Positions 18,315 to 27,826 of a DNA stretch of 64,000 bases are shown in pieces. Numbering within the stretch: the first letter of the stretch is position 1; the number at the start of each line of letters is the position of its first letter. The DNA comes from CAWIJK01 sp963836375. Its GTDB lineage: Bacteria > Actinomycetota > Acidimicrobiia > Acidimicrobiales > RAAP-2. The notes beneath the pieces are model-generated. The model searched no databases and was not told where the DNA came from. It saw only the letters and a program-made list of their open reading frames with translations. The translations under genes and the position numbers were made by a program. The DNA is taken from contig CAWIJK010000001.1 of the NCBI GenBank assembly GCA_963836375.1, positions 496,001 to 560,000 on the forward strand, read 5' to 3'.

Positions 18315-19231
18315 CAGGCGTCGTCGCCTCGGGTGCCGGACCCGTGCGCCGCGTCGTCGGCCGCCCCGCGGTCGGCCGGCCCACCACCGGCCTTGGCCGC
18401 CTTGGCCCCGGCCTTGTCGGCCGCCCGGCGGGCCTTGGACTCCTTGTGGCGCTCCCGGGCCGACTCGAGCAGCTTCTTGTGGCGCTCGGCCGAGCGCTGG
18501 GCCCGCCAGACCCTGCCCTTCATGCCCCGGTGCTCGAGGGGGATGTCCTGGTCGAGCAGGTGGGCCTCGAGCACCTCGCGGACCCCCATGGTGCCGGTGG
18601 CCGCGTCGTCCACCGGCCCCGACTGGCCACCCTCGGCCGGGCGCACGCCGTAGCCCAGCTCGCCCGACCACTGCACGACGCCCTCGTAGGCGGCGTTGCC
18701 CGAGGGCGACGTGGCCCGCATCCAGCCCGAAGTGTGCTCGTCGTCGCCCTCGCGCCAGTCCTCCCAGGCCAGGTGCTTGGGGCGGCCGTCGTCGTCGACC
18801 AGGAGCTCGGCCTTGGTGTAGATGGCGTCGGCCCGGTTGGTGAAGGAGAACTCGAAGAGCTTGGACTCGGTGATGGCCTCGGTCGGGCAGGCCTCGACGC
18901 ACAGGTCGCAGTGGATGCAGCGCAGGTAGTTGATCTCGTAGACGTAGCCGTAGCGCTCACCGGGGGAGACCGGGTCGTCGGGCGGATTGTCGAGGCCCCG
19001 GACGTAGATGCAGTCGGCCGGGCACACACCGGCGCACAGCTCGCACCCGATGCACTTCTCCATCCCGTCCTCGTAGCGGTTGAGGACGTGGCGGCCGTGC
19101 TGGCGGGGCTGTTTCGGCTGCTTCTCCTCGGGGTACTGGCGGGTCACCCGGGGCCGGGTCAGGTGCTCGAAGGTCAGCTTGAACCCGCCCAGGAAGCTGA
19201 GCTCGTCCTTCACCTCGTCCATGAAGCCCAT
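18314..19231 (-). CDS. nuoI: NADH-quinone oxidoreductase subunit I with long C-terminal extension
   Basis: A ferredoxin-like subunit carrying the N6a/N6b [4Fe-4S] clusters. Both cluster motifs are intact: CIGCELCAGVCPADC and CIHCDLCVEACPTEA. The protein is 305 residues, while bacterial NuoI is usually about 160-210. The extra C-terminal 90-100 residues are charged, Ala/Lys/Arg-rich and probably helical or disordered. ATG 19231 shares one base with the nuoH stop (TGATG). Confidence 0.94.
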   Translation of the reverse strand: MGFMDEVKDELSFLGGFKLTFEHLTRPRVTRQYPEEKQPKQPRQHGRHVLNRYEDGMEKCIGCELCAGVCPADCIYVRGLDNPPDDPVSPGERYGYVYEINYLRCIHCDLCVEACPTEAITESKLFEFSFTNRADAIYTKAELLVDDDGRPKHLAWEDWREGDDEHTSGWMRATSPSGNAAYEGVVQWSGELGYGVRPAEGGQSGPVDDAATGTMGVREVLEAHLLDQDIPLEHRGMKGRVWRAQRSAERHKKLLESARERHKESKARRAADKAGAKAAKAGGGPADRGAADDAAHGSGTRGDDA

Positions 19232-20556
19232 CAGCCGGCCCACCCCGGCCCACCGGGCCCGTCGGCGACGGGGGGGGCGACGCCGACACCCGGGCTCGGG
19301 GCCTCCTCGGCCGCCACGGCGTGGAGGCCCCCGGCCGTCACCCGGGCGCCGAGCAGCGCCGGGGACTCCTCGTCGCGCTCCTGGCCGATCCGGAACGCCC
19401 GCAGCAGCACGGTGGCCAGGGCGACCACGGCCACGGCGATCCCGACCCCCCACCAGCCGTCGACCAGGAACCCGGCCACGATCAGCAGCCAGGCCAGCGA
19501 GGACGGGATCAGGTACTTCCACCCGAGGGTCATCAACTGGTCGTAGCGGAAGCGGGGCAGCGCGGCGCGGAGCCAGACGTAGATGAACAGAAAGACCATC
19601 ACCTTGGCCAGGAACCAGATGACCGGCATCCAGATCTCCGACGTCGGGATGAAGTGGGGGATCGGCCCGTCGGGGCCGCCAAAGAACAAGGTGACCACGA
19701 TGGCCGACATGGTGATGACGTTCATGAACTCGGCCATGAAGAACAGGGCGAAGCGGATGGAGGAGTACTCGGTGTGGAACCCGCCCACCAGCTCCGACTC
19801 GGCCTCGGTCAGGTCGAACGGGGGGCGGGTGAGCTCGGCGGTGATGGCGATCATGAACAAGAAGAACGGCACGAAGCCCAGCCGGATCAGGTTCCAGTCC
19901 CAGAACCCGTGCGACTGGGAGATCACGATGGCCCGGGTCGACAGGGCGTTGACCAGTCCGCCGGCCGAGCTGGTGATCAGGACCACGGTGACCACGACGA
20001 TCCCGAGCGCCGCCTCGTAGGAGACCATCTGGGCCGAGGCCCGCACCGAGCCGAGCAGCGGGTACTTGGACCCCGACGACCAGCCGGCCAGCATCACCCC
20101 GTAGACGGCGACCGCCGACATGGCCAGCACCAAGAGGATCCCGATCGGCGGGTCGGCGACCTGCAAGAAGAAGGTGTGGCCGCTGATGGTGATCACCCCC
20201 CCGACCGGCACCACGGTGAAGATCAGCAGCGCCGGCAGGAGCGAGAGGTAGGGGGCGAGCTTGAAGACCACCATGTCGGCCTGGTCCGGCGCCAGGTCCT
20301 CTTTGAAGAAGAGCTTGATGCCGTCGGCCAGGGTCTGGAAGAGCCCCCAGGGACCGGCGCGGTTCGGACCGATCCGGCTCTGCATGTCCGAGATGAGCTT
20401 GCGCTCGAACCAGATCATCAGCATCACCGACACCAACAAGACGACGAAGGCGACCAGGACCTTGATGACGTCGACCACCCAGACGAACCAGCCGACGCCG
20501 TGGGCGTAGAGCGGGTCGGCCCCGACCAGGAGATGCGAGCCCAGGGTCGGGATCAC
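19231..20556 (-). CDS. nuoH: NADH-quinone oxidoreductase subunit H
   Basis: A 441-residue membrane subunit that forms part of the quinone site. Signatures are IWFERKLISDMQSRIGPNRA, ADGIKLFFKED and RPPFDLTEAESELVGGFHTE. It has a Pro/Gly-rich C-terminal tail of about 50 residues. GTG 20556 overlaps the nuoG stop (GTGA). Confidence 0.96.
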   Translation of the reverse strand: MIPTLGSHLLVGADPLYAHGVGWFVWVVDVIKVLVAFVVLLVSVMLMIWFERKLISDMQSRIGPNRAGPWGLFQTLADGIKLFFKEDLAPDQADMVVFKLAPYLSLLPALLIFTVVPVGGVITISGHTFFLQVADPPIGILLVLAMSAVAVYGVMLAGWSSGSKYPLLGSVRASAQMVSYEAALGIVVVTVVLITSSAGGLVNALSTRAIVISQSHGFWDWNLIRLGFVPFFLFMIAITAELTRPPFDLTEAESELVGGFHTEYSSIRFALFFMAEFMNVITMSAIVVTLFFGGPDGPIPHFIPTSEIWMPVIWFLAKVMVFLFIYVWLRAALPRFRYDQLMTLGWKYLIPSSLAWLLIVAGFLVDGWWGVGIAVAVVALATVLLRAFRIGQERDEESPALLGARVTAGGLHAVAAEEAPSPGVGVAPPVADGPGGPGWAG

Positions 20557-23405
20557 AGGTTCTCCATCCGGACGTCGTTGACCGCCGCGGTGGCGTCGAT
20601 CAGCGTCGCCACCGCGTTGGCGGGGCCCGTCTCGTCGCCGTACACCGCCAGGTTGAAGTCAACGGCGACCACGCCGCGGGGGACGCCCGGGTCGGCCTCG
20701 GCCGGCAGGACGAGCGAGCCCCGGGCGCTGCGCAGCCGGACCCGGTCGCCGTCGCCGAGGCCGAGGCGGTCCAGGTCGTAGGGGTTGGCCCGGGCCACGG
20801 CCGCCGGCACCAGCGGGCGCAGGGAGGGCGAGCCGGTAACGGCGGAGCCGGCGTCGTAGAGGCGGCGCCCGGCCACCAGCCGCAGCGAATAGCTGTCGGG
20901 GGGCGGCACCCGGCGCGTCCTGAGATCGGTCGCCGTCGCCCGGGCCAGCAACGGCGGGGGGGCCAGGCCGGCGGGGGTGCGCTCGCCCGGCGCGGCGTCG
21001 GGGGCGGGCGGTTCGGCCAGCCCGACCCGGGGCGGGGCGCCCTGGCGCTCGACCGACTCGACCCCCGGGAGGGCGATCGGGTCGATCGGCTCGACCCGGG
21101 CGGCCCGGGCCCGGCCGTCGACGGGCACCTCGATGCCGTCGTGGGCCGAGGGGGACTCGAGGGCGGCCGCCGTCACCCCGGCATAGGCGGGGGCGAGGCG
21201 TTCGACCTCCTCGAAGAGGGCCGACTCCCCGGGCGCCCCGAGGTCGTGCCCCAGGGCCTCGGCCAGCTCGGCGGCGATCATCCAGTCCGGCCAGGCGAAG
21301 CCCGGGGCCACCAGCTTCTGGCCCAGGCGGCTGACCCGGCCCTCGATGTTGGTCACCGTGCCAGCCCGTTCGTGGGCCACGGCGGCGGGCAGGACCACGT
21401 CGGCCCGGGCCGTCGTGGCCGAAGGGTGCCCGGCGACGGCGACGACGAACTCGGCCCCCTCGAGGGCCCGGTCGGCCAGGGTGCGGTCGGGGAAGTCCCC
21501 CAGCACGTCGGCGCCGAGCACGACCAGGGCCCGGGTCCGGCCCTCGGCCGGCCCGTCGCCGGCCAGCGAGCCCAAGATCCCCGTCGTGTCACGCCCGGCG
21601 GCCTCGGGCACCGAACCCCAGGCGCCGGCGAACCAGTCCCGGCCGGCCTCGAGGGCGACCCGGCCCGGCAGGACCCCCGGGGCCAGGCCCATGTCGAGGG
21701 CCCCGTGGACATTGCCCCGGCGGAGCCCGGACAAGAAGCGGGCGCCGGGCCAGGCGGCGGCCAGGACCGAGGCGGCCTCGGCGGTGACGTCCGCGTGCTC
21801 GGCCAGCGAGGGTCGCCCGAGCACCACCACCATCCCGTCGCCCGCCGCCAAGCCGGCGGCCGGCGCCACCAGGGCCCGGGCGGCGGCCAGGTCGGTCTCG
21901 GCGAAGGCCGGTCCCTCGGGGTGGCTGGCCAGGCCGGCCGCCGCCGACTCGTCGCCGAGGAGGGCCCGGGCCAACGCCGGGGCGTCGCCGGGGCGGGCGG
22001 CCAACGAGACGGTGCTGGCGCCGGTGAGCGCCGTCGGGCGCGCCGTCAGCTCGAGCAGGCGGGTGGCCCCCGACAGGGCCGCCTCGCGCAGGCGCAGAAA
22101 CAGGACCGGGAGCTCCTCGCGCAGGTCGCCGGTCAAGAGCACCACGACGGCGGCCGAGCACGCCTCGTCGACCGTGGCCCGGGGCAGCGAGAGCACGAGG
22201 TCGGCCGGCAGGCCGTCGCCCAGCTGGGCGTCGACCGAGTCGGTGCCGAGGACCCCCTTGGCCAGCTTGGCCCAGGCGTAGGCCCCCTCGTTGCTCAGCG
22301 CGGCGCCGCCCACCACGGCCACCGAGCCCCGGCCGCCGGCCGCCTGGGCCGCCGCCAGACCCTGGGCCGCCGCGCCGAGGGCCTCGCTCCAGCCGGCGGG
22401 GACCAGCTCGCCCTCCTTGCGCACCAGCGGCTCGGTCAGCCGCTCGAGGGGCCCGGCCTCGGTCACCTCGCCGGCGAACTGGCCCCGGGCCACGACCCGC
22501 TCGGCGGTGGCCACGTCGACCCCCGGGCCGGCGCCGGGCGGGCCGGCCGCCACCTCGTCGCCGTTGACCGACTCGAAGGCGAAGCGGCCCTTGTCGCAGA
22601 GCCAGCCGTGGTTGACCGGCTCCGAGTCGAGGCCGAGCAGCCGGGTCAGCCGGTTGGCCGAGGACTGGACGGCCACCCGGCACCCGAGGGCACAGGTGGT
22701 GCAGGTGGACTCCACCTGGTCGAGGTCCCAGGGCCGGGCCGTGAAGCGGTACGGGGTGGCGGTCAGCGCCCCCACCGGGCAGATCTGGACGGTGTTGCCG
22801 CTGAAGTACGAGGAGAAGGGCTGGCCGGGGAAGGTGGCCACCTCGACCTGCTCGCCCCGGCCGGCGAAGTCGATGAGGGCCTCGCCGGCCACCTCCTCGG
22901 CGAAGCGCGTGCAGCGGGCGCACTGGATGCAGCGCTCCCGGTCGAGCAGGACCAGCTCGGAGATGGCGATCGGCTTCTCGAAGTGCCGCTTCTCCTCGAC
23001 GAACCGGCTCTCCCCGGGCCCGTAGGCCAGGGTCTGGTCCTGGAGCGGGCACTCGCCGCCCTTGTCGCAGACCGGGCAGTCCAAGGGGTGGTTGACCAAG
23101 AGGAACTCGAGCACGCCCTCCTGGGCCTTTTTGACCTTGTCCGAGGTGGTGACCACCTCCATGCCCTCGTTCACCGCGAGGAAGCACGACGGCTGGAGCG
23201 AGGGCCCCCGGGGGCCGCCCACCTCGACCAGGCACATCCGGCAGACCCCGACCGGCTTCATCCGAGGGTGGTAGCAAAAACGCGGGATGAAGGTCCCGGC
23301 CCGCTCGGCCGCGCTGATCAGCATCTCGCCCGGCCGGGCGGTGGCCGGTCGCCCGTCGAGGGTGAACGACACCGCCGGCCCGTCGGTTGCCGCCCCCTCA
23401 GTCAT
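20553..23405 (-). CDS. nuoG: NADH-quinone oxidoreductase subunit G
   Basis: A 950-residue peripheral-arm subunit. The N-terminal 2Fe-2S domain (FCYHPRMKPVGVCRMCLVEV) is followed by the Cys/His cluster motif CPVCDKGGECPLQD, a 4Fe-4S ferredoxin segment (RCIQCARC, ICPVGAL) and the 4Fe-4S motif CTTCALGC of the molybdopterin-oxidoreductase-like domain, then a long Ala-rich remainder typical of actinobacteria. It overlaps the nuoF end by 8 bases (ATGACTGA). Confidence 0.95.
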   Translation of the reverse strand: MTEGAATDGPAVSFTLDGRPATARPGEMLISAAERAGTFIPRFCYHPRMKPVGVCRMCLVEVGGPRGPSLQPSCFLAVNEGMEVVTTSDKVKKAQEGVLEFLLVNHPLDCPVCDKGGECPLQDQTLAYGPGESRFVEEKRHFEKPIAISELVLLDRERCIQCARCTRFAEEVAGEALIDFAGRGEQVEVATFPGQPFSSYFSGNTVQICPVGALTATPYRFTARPWDLDQVESTCTTCALGCRVAVQSSANRLTRLLGLDSEPVNHGWLCDKGRFAFESVNGDEVAAGPPGAGPGVDVATAERVVARGQFAGEVTEAGPLERLTEPLVRKEGELVPAGWSEALGAAAQGLAAAQAAGGRGSVAVVGGAALSNEGAYAWAKLAKGVLGTDSVDAQLGDGLPADLVLSLPRATVDEACSAAVVVLLTGDLREELPVLFLRLREAALSGATRLLELTARPTALTGASTVSLAARPGDAPALARALLGDESAAAGLASHPEGPAFAETDLAAARALVAPAAGLAAGDGMVVVLGRPSLAEHADVTAEAASVLAAAWPGARFLSGLRRGNVHGALDMGLAPGVLPGRVALEAGRDWFAGAWGSVPEAAGRDTTGILGSLAGDGPAEGRTRALVVLGADVLGDFPDRTLADRALEGAEFVVAVAGHPSATTARADVVLPAAVAHERAGTVTNIEGRVSRLGQKLVAPGFAWPDWMIAAELAEALGHDLGAPGESALFEEVERLAPAYAGVTAAALESPSAHDGIEVPVDGRARAARVEPIDPIALPGVESVERQGAPPRVGLAEPPAPDAAPGERTPAGLAPPPLLARATATDLRTRRVPPPDSYSLRLVAGRRLYDAGSAVTGSPSLRPLVPAAVARANPYDLDRLGLGDGDRVRLRSARGSLVLPAEADPGVPRGVVAVDFNLAVYGDETGPANAVATLIDATAAVNDVRMENL

Positions 23406-24702
23406 ACGGGCAGCCCCCTTCTTTGACGTGGACGAGGAACTCGTCGCGGAACATGGCGATGGCCGAGTGGATCGACGACGGGATCGACGGCCCGAGGACG
23501 CAGATCGTGGTCTGCTGGGGCGGCCACTGCAAACCCGGCGAGATGTTGTCGGAGACGTCGAGCAGGAGGTCGAGGTCCTCCTCGCGCCCGCCGCCGTGCT
23601 CGATGCGGTAGAGGACCCGCTCGAGCCACCCTGAGCCCTCGCGGCACGGCGTGCACTGCCCGCACGACTCGCGGGCGAAGAACTTGGTGATGCGCCAGGC
23701 GGCGCGGACCATGCAGTCGGCCGAGTCCATGACGACGATCGAGCCCGAGCCGAGCATCGAACCGGCCTCGCCCACCTCGTCTTGGCCCAAGGGGAGGTCG
23801 ACCTTGTCCGGACCGAACCACGGGGCGGACACCCCGCCGGGGATGAAGGCCTTCAGCTCGTTGCCGCCCCGGATCCCCCCGCCGAGCACCGGCGCGTAGA
23901 TGAGGTCCCGGAAGGTGGTCTTGACCATCTCGAGCTCGTAGGTGCCCGGGTTCTTCACCCGGCCCGACAGGGCGAACAGCCGGGTCCCGGTGGAGCGGCC
24001 GGCGCCGAGGGCGGCGAAGGCCGCCCCGCCGTTGCGCACGATCCACGGCAGGTTGGACATGGTCTCGACGTTGTTGACCACGGTGGGCTGGCCGTAGAGG
24101 CCGACGGCAGCCGGGAAGAACGGCGGCTTGATGCGCGGGAAACCCCGCTTGCCCTCGAGCGACTCCAAGAGGGCCGTCTCCTCCCCGCAGATGTACGCCC
24201 CGGCCCCGGGATGGACCACGACGTCGAGGGAGAACCCCGAGCCGAAGATGTCCCGGCCGGCCGCCCCCTGGGCGTAGGCGTCGTTCACCGCCTGGGTCAC
24301 CCGCTCGAGCCCGAGGGCGAACTCGCCCCGGATGTAGATGAAGGCCTGGGTCACCTGGAGGGCGTAGGCGGCGATCAGCACCCCCTCGACCAGCTGGTGG
24401 GGGTCGCGCTCGATGAGCAGGTGGTCCTTGAAGGTGGCCGGCTCGCTCTCGTCGCCGTTGACCACCAGGTAGGTGACGGGGTCCTTGCGGAGCATCGACC
24501 ACTTGCGGCCGGCCGGGAAGCCGGCGCCGCCCCGGCCGAGCAGGCTGGCCGCGTCGACCTCGGCCGCCACCGCCTCGGGGGTCATGGTCAGCGCCTTGCG
24601 CAGGCCCTCGTAGCCGCCGGTGGCCAGGTAGCGCTCGACGGTGAACGAGTCGTCGTGGTCCCGGCGGGCGGTGATGATCCGGGGTGCCTCGGTGAGCGCC
24701 AT
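23398..24702 (-). CDS. nuoF: NADH-quinone oxidoreductase subunit F
   Basis: A 434-residue NADH-binding subunit with FMN and the N3 cluster. The NADH loop GRGGAGFPAGRKW, FMN-site motif NGDESEPATFKD, GAGAYICGEETALLESLEG and the 4Fe-4S motif ESCGQCTPCREG are intact. ATG 24702 shares one base with the nuoE stop (TGATG). Confidence 0.97.
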   Translation of the reverse strand: MALTEAPRIITARRDHDDSFTVERYLATGGYEGLRKALTMTPEAVAAEVDAASLLGRGGAGFPAGRKWSMLRKDPVTYLVVNGDESEPATFKDHLLIERDPHQLVEGVLIAAYALQVTQAFIYIRGEFALGLERVTQAVNDAYAQGAAGRDIFGSGFSLDVVVHPGAGAYICGEETALLESLEGKRGFPRIKPPFFPAAVGLYGQPTVVNNVETMSNLPWIVRNGGAAFAALGAGRSTGTRLFALSGRVKNPGTYELEMVKTTFRDLIYAPVLGGGIRGGNELKAFIPGGVSAPWFGPDKVDLPLGQDEVGEAGSMLGSGSIVVMDSADCMVRAAWRITKFFARESCGQCTPCREGSGWLERVLYRIEHGGGREEDLDLLLDVSDNISPGLQWPPQQTTICVLGPSIPSSIHSAIAMFRDEFLVHVKEGGCPYD

Positions 24703-25322
24703 CAGGCCGGACCCTTGGCCTGGGCCTCGTCGCCGGCCGCGGCCACGGCCGCCCGCTCGGCGGCCACGGTGGCCGGGTCGGCCTCGAGCCCCACGCTGCG
24801 CCGGACCCGCACCAGGGTCCCGTGCTCGGGGATGTCGGCGCCCAGGCGCCCGGCCCGCAGGTCGGCCACCAGCCGGTCGAAGGATTCGGGCGTCTGGGCC
24901 CCGACGAAGCGGTGGTTGACCTGCACGCAGGGCACCCGGTCGCAGTCGGCGAGGCACTCGGCCTCCTCCAAGGTGACGGTCCCGTCGGCCGTGGTCCCCC
25001 CGGCCCGCACCCCGAGGTGGTCCTCGGCGTGGGCCAGCAGCTCCAGGGCGCCGCCCAGGAGACAGGCGATGTTGGTGCACACCGAGACCAGGTAGGTCCC
25101 GACCGGCTCGGTGTGGAGCATGTCGTAGAAGGTCGCCGTCCCCCGCACCTCGGCCGGGGTGACCCCGGTCAGCTCGGCGATGTCCTCCATGGCCTCGGGC
25201 CGCAGCCAGCCGTCCTCCTCCTGGGCCAGGTGGCACAAGGGGATCAACGCCGAGCGCGCCTCTGGGTAGAGGGCCACCAGCTCGCGGGCCCGGGTGAGCG
25301 TCGACGCGCTGAGGTGGCTCAC
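24702..25322 (-). CDS. nuoE: NADH-quinone oxidoreductase subunit E
   Basis: A 206-residue thioredoxin-like [2Fe-2S] subunit (cluster N1a). Ligand Cys residues lie in VCTNIAC and ECLADCDRVPC. The C-terminal 30 residues are Ala-rich. GTG 25322 overlaps the nuoD stop (GTGA). Confidence 0.95.
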   Translation of the reverse strand: MSHLSASTLTRARELVALYPEARSALIPLCHLAQEEDGWLRPEAMEDIAELTGVTPAEVRGTATFYDMLHTEPVGTYLVSVCTNIACLLGGALELLAHAEDHLGVRAGGTTADGTVTLEEAECLADCDRVPCVQVNHRFVGAQTPESFDRLVADLRAGRLGADIPEHGTLVRVRRSVGLEADPATVAAERAAVAAAGDEAQAKGPA

Positions 25323-26701
25323 CGGTCCACCTCGCCCATCACCGGGTCGACCGACGAGATGATGGCCACCGCGTCGGCGACCAGGCCGCCGCGCAGCAAC
25401 AGGGGGATCGCCTGGAGGTTGACGAAGCTCGGGCCCCGGATGTGCAGACGGTAGGGCTTGGAGGTGCCGTCGGAGACGAGGTAGCAGCCGAGCTCGCCCC
25501 GGGGGGACTCGATGGCCACGTAGACCTCGCCCTCTGGGACCTTGAAGCCCTCGGTGAACACCTTGAAGTGGTGGATCAGGGCCTCCATCGACTCGTCGAT
25601 CCGGGCCCGGGGGGGCGGGGTCACCTTGGCGTCTTGGATGCGGTAGTCACCCGGTGGCATCCGCTCGGCCACCTGGCGGATGATCCTGATGGACTCGCGG
25701 ATCTCGTTGAGCCGGATCGAGTACCGGTCGAAGTTGTCGCCGTAGGTGCCCACGATCACGTCGAAGTCCAGCTCGTCGTAGGCCAGGTACGGCATGGCCC
25801 GCCGGAGGTCCCAGGGCACGCCCGTCGAGCGCAGGATGGGCCCGGTCACCGAGAGGGCCAGGGCCTCTTCGGCGGTGATGTTGCCCACCCCCTCGGTCCG
25901 GTCCCGGAAGATCGGCTGACCGGTCAACAGCTCGTCGTACTCGTAGCTGCGGGCCAGCACCGTCTCGCAGATGATCTCGACGTCGTCCTGCCACCCGTCG
26001 GGCAGGTCGGCGGCGACCCCGCCCGGGCGGATGTAGTTGTTGTTCATGCGCAGCCCGGTCGTCTTCTCGAAGAAGGCCAGGACCATCTCGCGCTCACGGA
26101 AGCCGTAGATCATCATCGAGGTCGACCCGAGGTCCATGCCGTTGGTGGCCATCCACATCAGGTGGGACGACACCCGCTGGAGCTCGGACATGAGCATCCG
26201 GATCCACACGGCACGCGGCGGGATCTCGACGTCGAGCAGGGCCTCGGTGGCCAGCGCGAAAACCAGCTCGTTGTTGAGGGGCGAGAGGTAGTCCATCCGG
26301 GTGACGTTGGTCGAGCCCTGGACGTAGGTCAGCTCCTCGCCCTGCTTCTCCATCCCGGTGTGCAGGTAGCCGATGATCGGCTTGGTCCGCAGCACCGTCT
26401 CGCCGTCGAGCTCGAGCATGAGGCGGAGCACCCCGTGGGTGGAGGGGTGCTGGGGCCCCATGTTGATGATCATCGTCTCGTCGTCGCGACGCTCGATGTC
26501 GATGTCGGCGGTGTTGAGCACCGTGCCCTCGGGCAGCCGGAGCACCGCGCCGACCTCGCGGCGGAGCTCAGCCGGGTCGGTGTCGGGGCGCAGCTCCATC
26601 TCCTGGGCGCCCTCAGACGTCTCGGCGACCCGGGGCACCTCCCGGGTGGCGTTGACGAACAAGTCCTCGGCCCCGCCTCCGTGCTCGGTCCCGTCGGTCA
26701 T
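25319..26701 (-). CDS. nuoD: NADH-quinone oxidoreductase subunit D
   Basis: A 460-residue 49-kDa-type subunit lining the quinone pocket. Signatures are NMGPQHPSTHGVLRLMLELD (quinone-site His), GYLHTGMEK and RIDESMEALIHHFK, and the C-terminal DPVMGEVDR. ATG 26701 overlaps the nuoC stop (ATGA). About 60 N-terminal residues precede the conserved domain. Confidence 0.96.
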   Translation of the reverse strand: MTDGTEHGGGAEDLFVNATREVPRVAETSEGAQEMELRPDTDPAELRREVGAVLRLPEGTVLNTADIDIERRDDETMIINMGPQHPSTHGVLRLMLELDGETVLRTKPIIGYLHTGMEKQGEELTYVQGSTNVTRMDYLSPLNNELVFALATEALLDVEIPPRAVWIRMLMSELQRVSSHLMWMATNGMDLGSTSMMIYGFREREMVLAFFEKTTGLRMNNNYIRPGGVAADLPDGWQDDVEIICETVLARSYEYDELLTGQPIFRDRTEGVGNITAEEALALSVTGPILRSTGVPWDLRRAMPYLAYDELDFDVIVGTYGDNFDRYSIRLNEIRESIRIIRQVAERMPPGDYRIQDAKVTPPPRARIDESMEALIHHFKVFTEGFKVPEGEVYVAIESPRGELGCYLVSDGTSKPYRLHIRGPSFVNLQAIPLLLRGGLVADAVAIISSVDPVMGEVDR

Positions 26702-27261
26702 CGGGGTCCCGGCGCCTCTTTGAACTGCACCGGCACCCGCCCGACGCCGTAGTCCTTGCGCAGGGGGTGGCCCTCCCAGTCCTCGGGCATGAGGATCCTG
26801 GTCAGGTCGGGGTGGCCCTCGAAGCGGACCCCGAGCAGGTCGAACGCCTCGCGCTCCATGGCGTCGACCCCCGGGTAGACGTCGATCAGCGAGCCGAGGC
26901 ACGGGTCGGACTCGGGCACCTGGACCCGGACCCGGACCCGTCGCTTCTCGGAGAGCGACACCAGGTTGACCACCACTTCGAAGCGCTCGGGGGTCACCGG
27001 TTCGGGGAGCTGGCGGCCCGGGTGCGACAGGTAGTCCACCGCGCACAGGTCGGCGCACAGCTCGAAACCGGCGTCCCGGTAGCCGCGCACCAGCTCGACG
27101 TAGTGGGCCCGGTCCGGGAAGGCGATCTCGTCGACGCCCGGACCGCCGGACCGGGGCACGGCGGGGAGCACCGTCGGGCGGGCCGGGGCGGCGCCGGCGT
27201 CGGCACGGGCGGCGGCGTCGACACCGGCGGCGGGGTCGACCGCCGCGTCGGGGGCGCTCAT
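26698..27261 (-). CDS. nuoC: NADH-quinone oxidoreductase subunit C
   Basis: A 187-residue 30-kDa-type subunit. The family signature is seen in VYPGVDAMEREAFDLLGVRF, EGHPDLTRILMPEDWEGHPL and RKDYGVG. The first 40 residues are Ala/Pro-rich and unconserved. ATG 27261 overlaps the restored nuoB stop (ATGA), which shows which frame nuoB must end in. Confidence 0.95.
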   Translation of the reverse strand: MSAPDAAVDPAAGVDAAARADAGAAPARPTVLPAVPRSGGPGVDEIAFPDRAHYVELVRGYRDAGFELCADLCAVDYLSHPGRQLPEPVTPERFEVVVNLVSLSEKRRVRVRVQVPESDPCLGSLIDVYPGVDAMEREAFDLLGVRFEGHPDLTRILMPEDWEGHPLRKDYGVGRVPVQFKEAPGPR

Positions 27262-27811
27262 CGCGGGGTGGCTACCCGGACGGCCCCGGGCGCCTCGGGG
27301 ACCCAGCCGGCGGTCTCCTCGCCCGGAGCGGGCGGGTGCGGACGCCGGGTGATCTCGCCGGTGCGGATCTTCTCGTGCAGGGTCAAGATGGCGTGCAGGA
27401 GCGTCTCGGGGGAGGGGGGCAGCCCGGTGCGTAGACGTCGACCGGGACGATCTGGTCGACGCCCTGGACGATGGCGTAGTTGTTGAACATCCCGCCGGTC
27501 GAGGCGCAGACCCCCATCGAGATGACCCACTTGGGCTCCATCATCTGGTCGTAGACCTGACGGAGCACCGGGGCCATCTTCTGGGACACCCGGCCGGCCA
27601 CGATCATGAGGTCGGCCTGACGGGGCGAGGCCCTGAACACCTCCATCCCGAGTCGGCTGATGTCGAAGTCGGCCGCCCCGACCGACATCATCTCGATGGC
27701 ACAGCAGGCCAGGCCGAAGGTGGCCGGCCACACGCTGTTGCGGCGGGCCCACTTGACCAGGTCCTCGATGCGCCCGGTCAGGAAGTTGTGCTGGAGGTCC
27801 TCGAGGCCCAT
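27258..27811 (-). CDS. nuoB: NADH-quinone oxidoreductase subunit B, interrupted by a one-base deletion
   Basis: Carries the N2 [4Fe-4S] cluster next to the quinone site. GLACCAIEMM, GVCASTGG and VYAPGCPP are present. Right after GCPP the frame breaks: as written it runs on to PPRRSCTPS and a stop at 27383. If one C is added to the C6 run (G6 on the plus strand, 27414-27419) it continues PSPETLLHAILTLHEKIRTG and ends at the TGA at 27258-27260, forming the ATGA junction with nuoC. The restored length is 184 residues, normal for NuoB. Because this subunit is essential to complex I and the rest is intact, I infer a homopolymer sequencing error rather than a dead gene. Confidence 0.88.
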
Positions 27812-27826
27812 CCGCCCGCCCGCCCG

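Noticed and set aside
27408..27420. Programmed ribosomal frameshifting in nuoB
   Set aside because: The run lacks a typical slippery heptamer plus stimulator, nuoB is not known to use it, and similar C-run lesions occur at 7240 and 7459; sequencing error is simpler.
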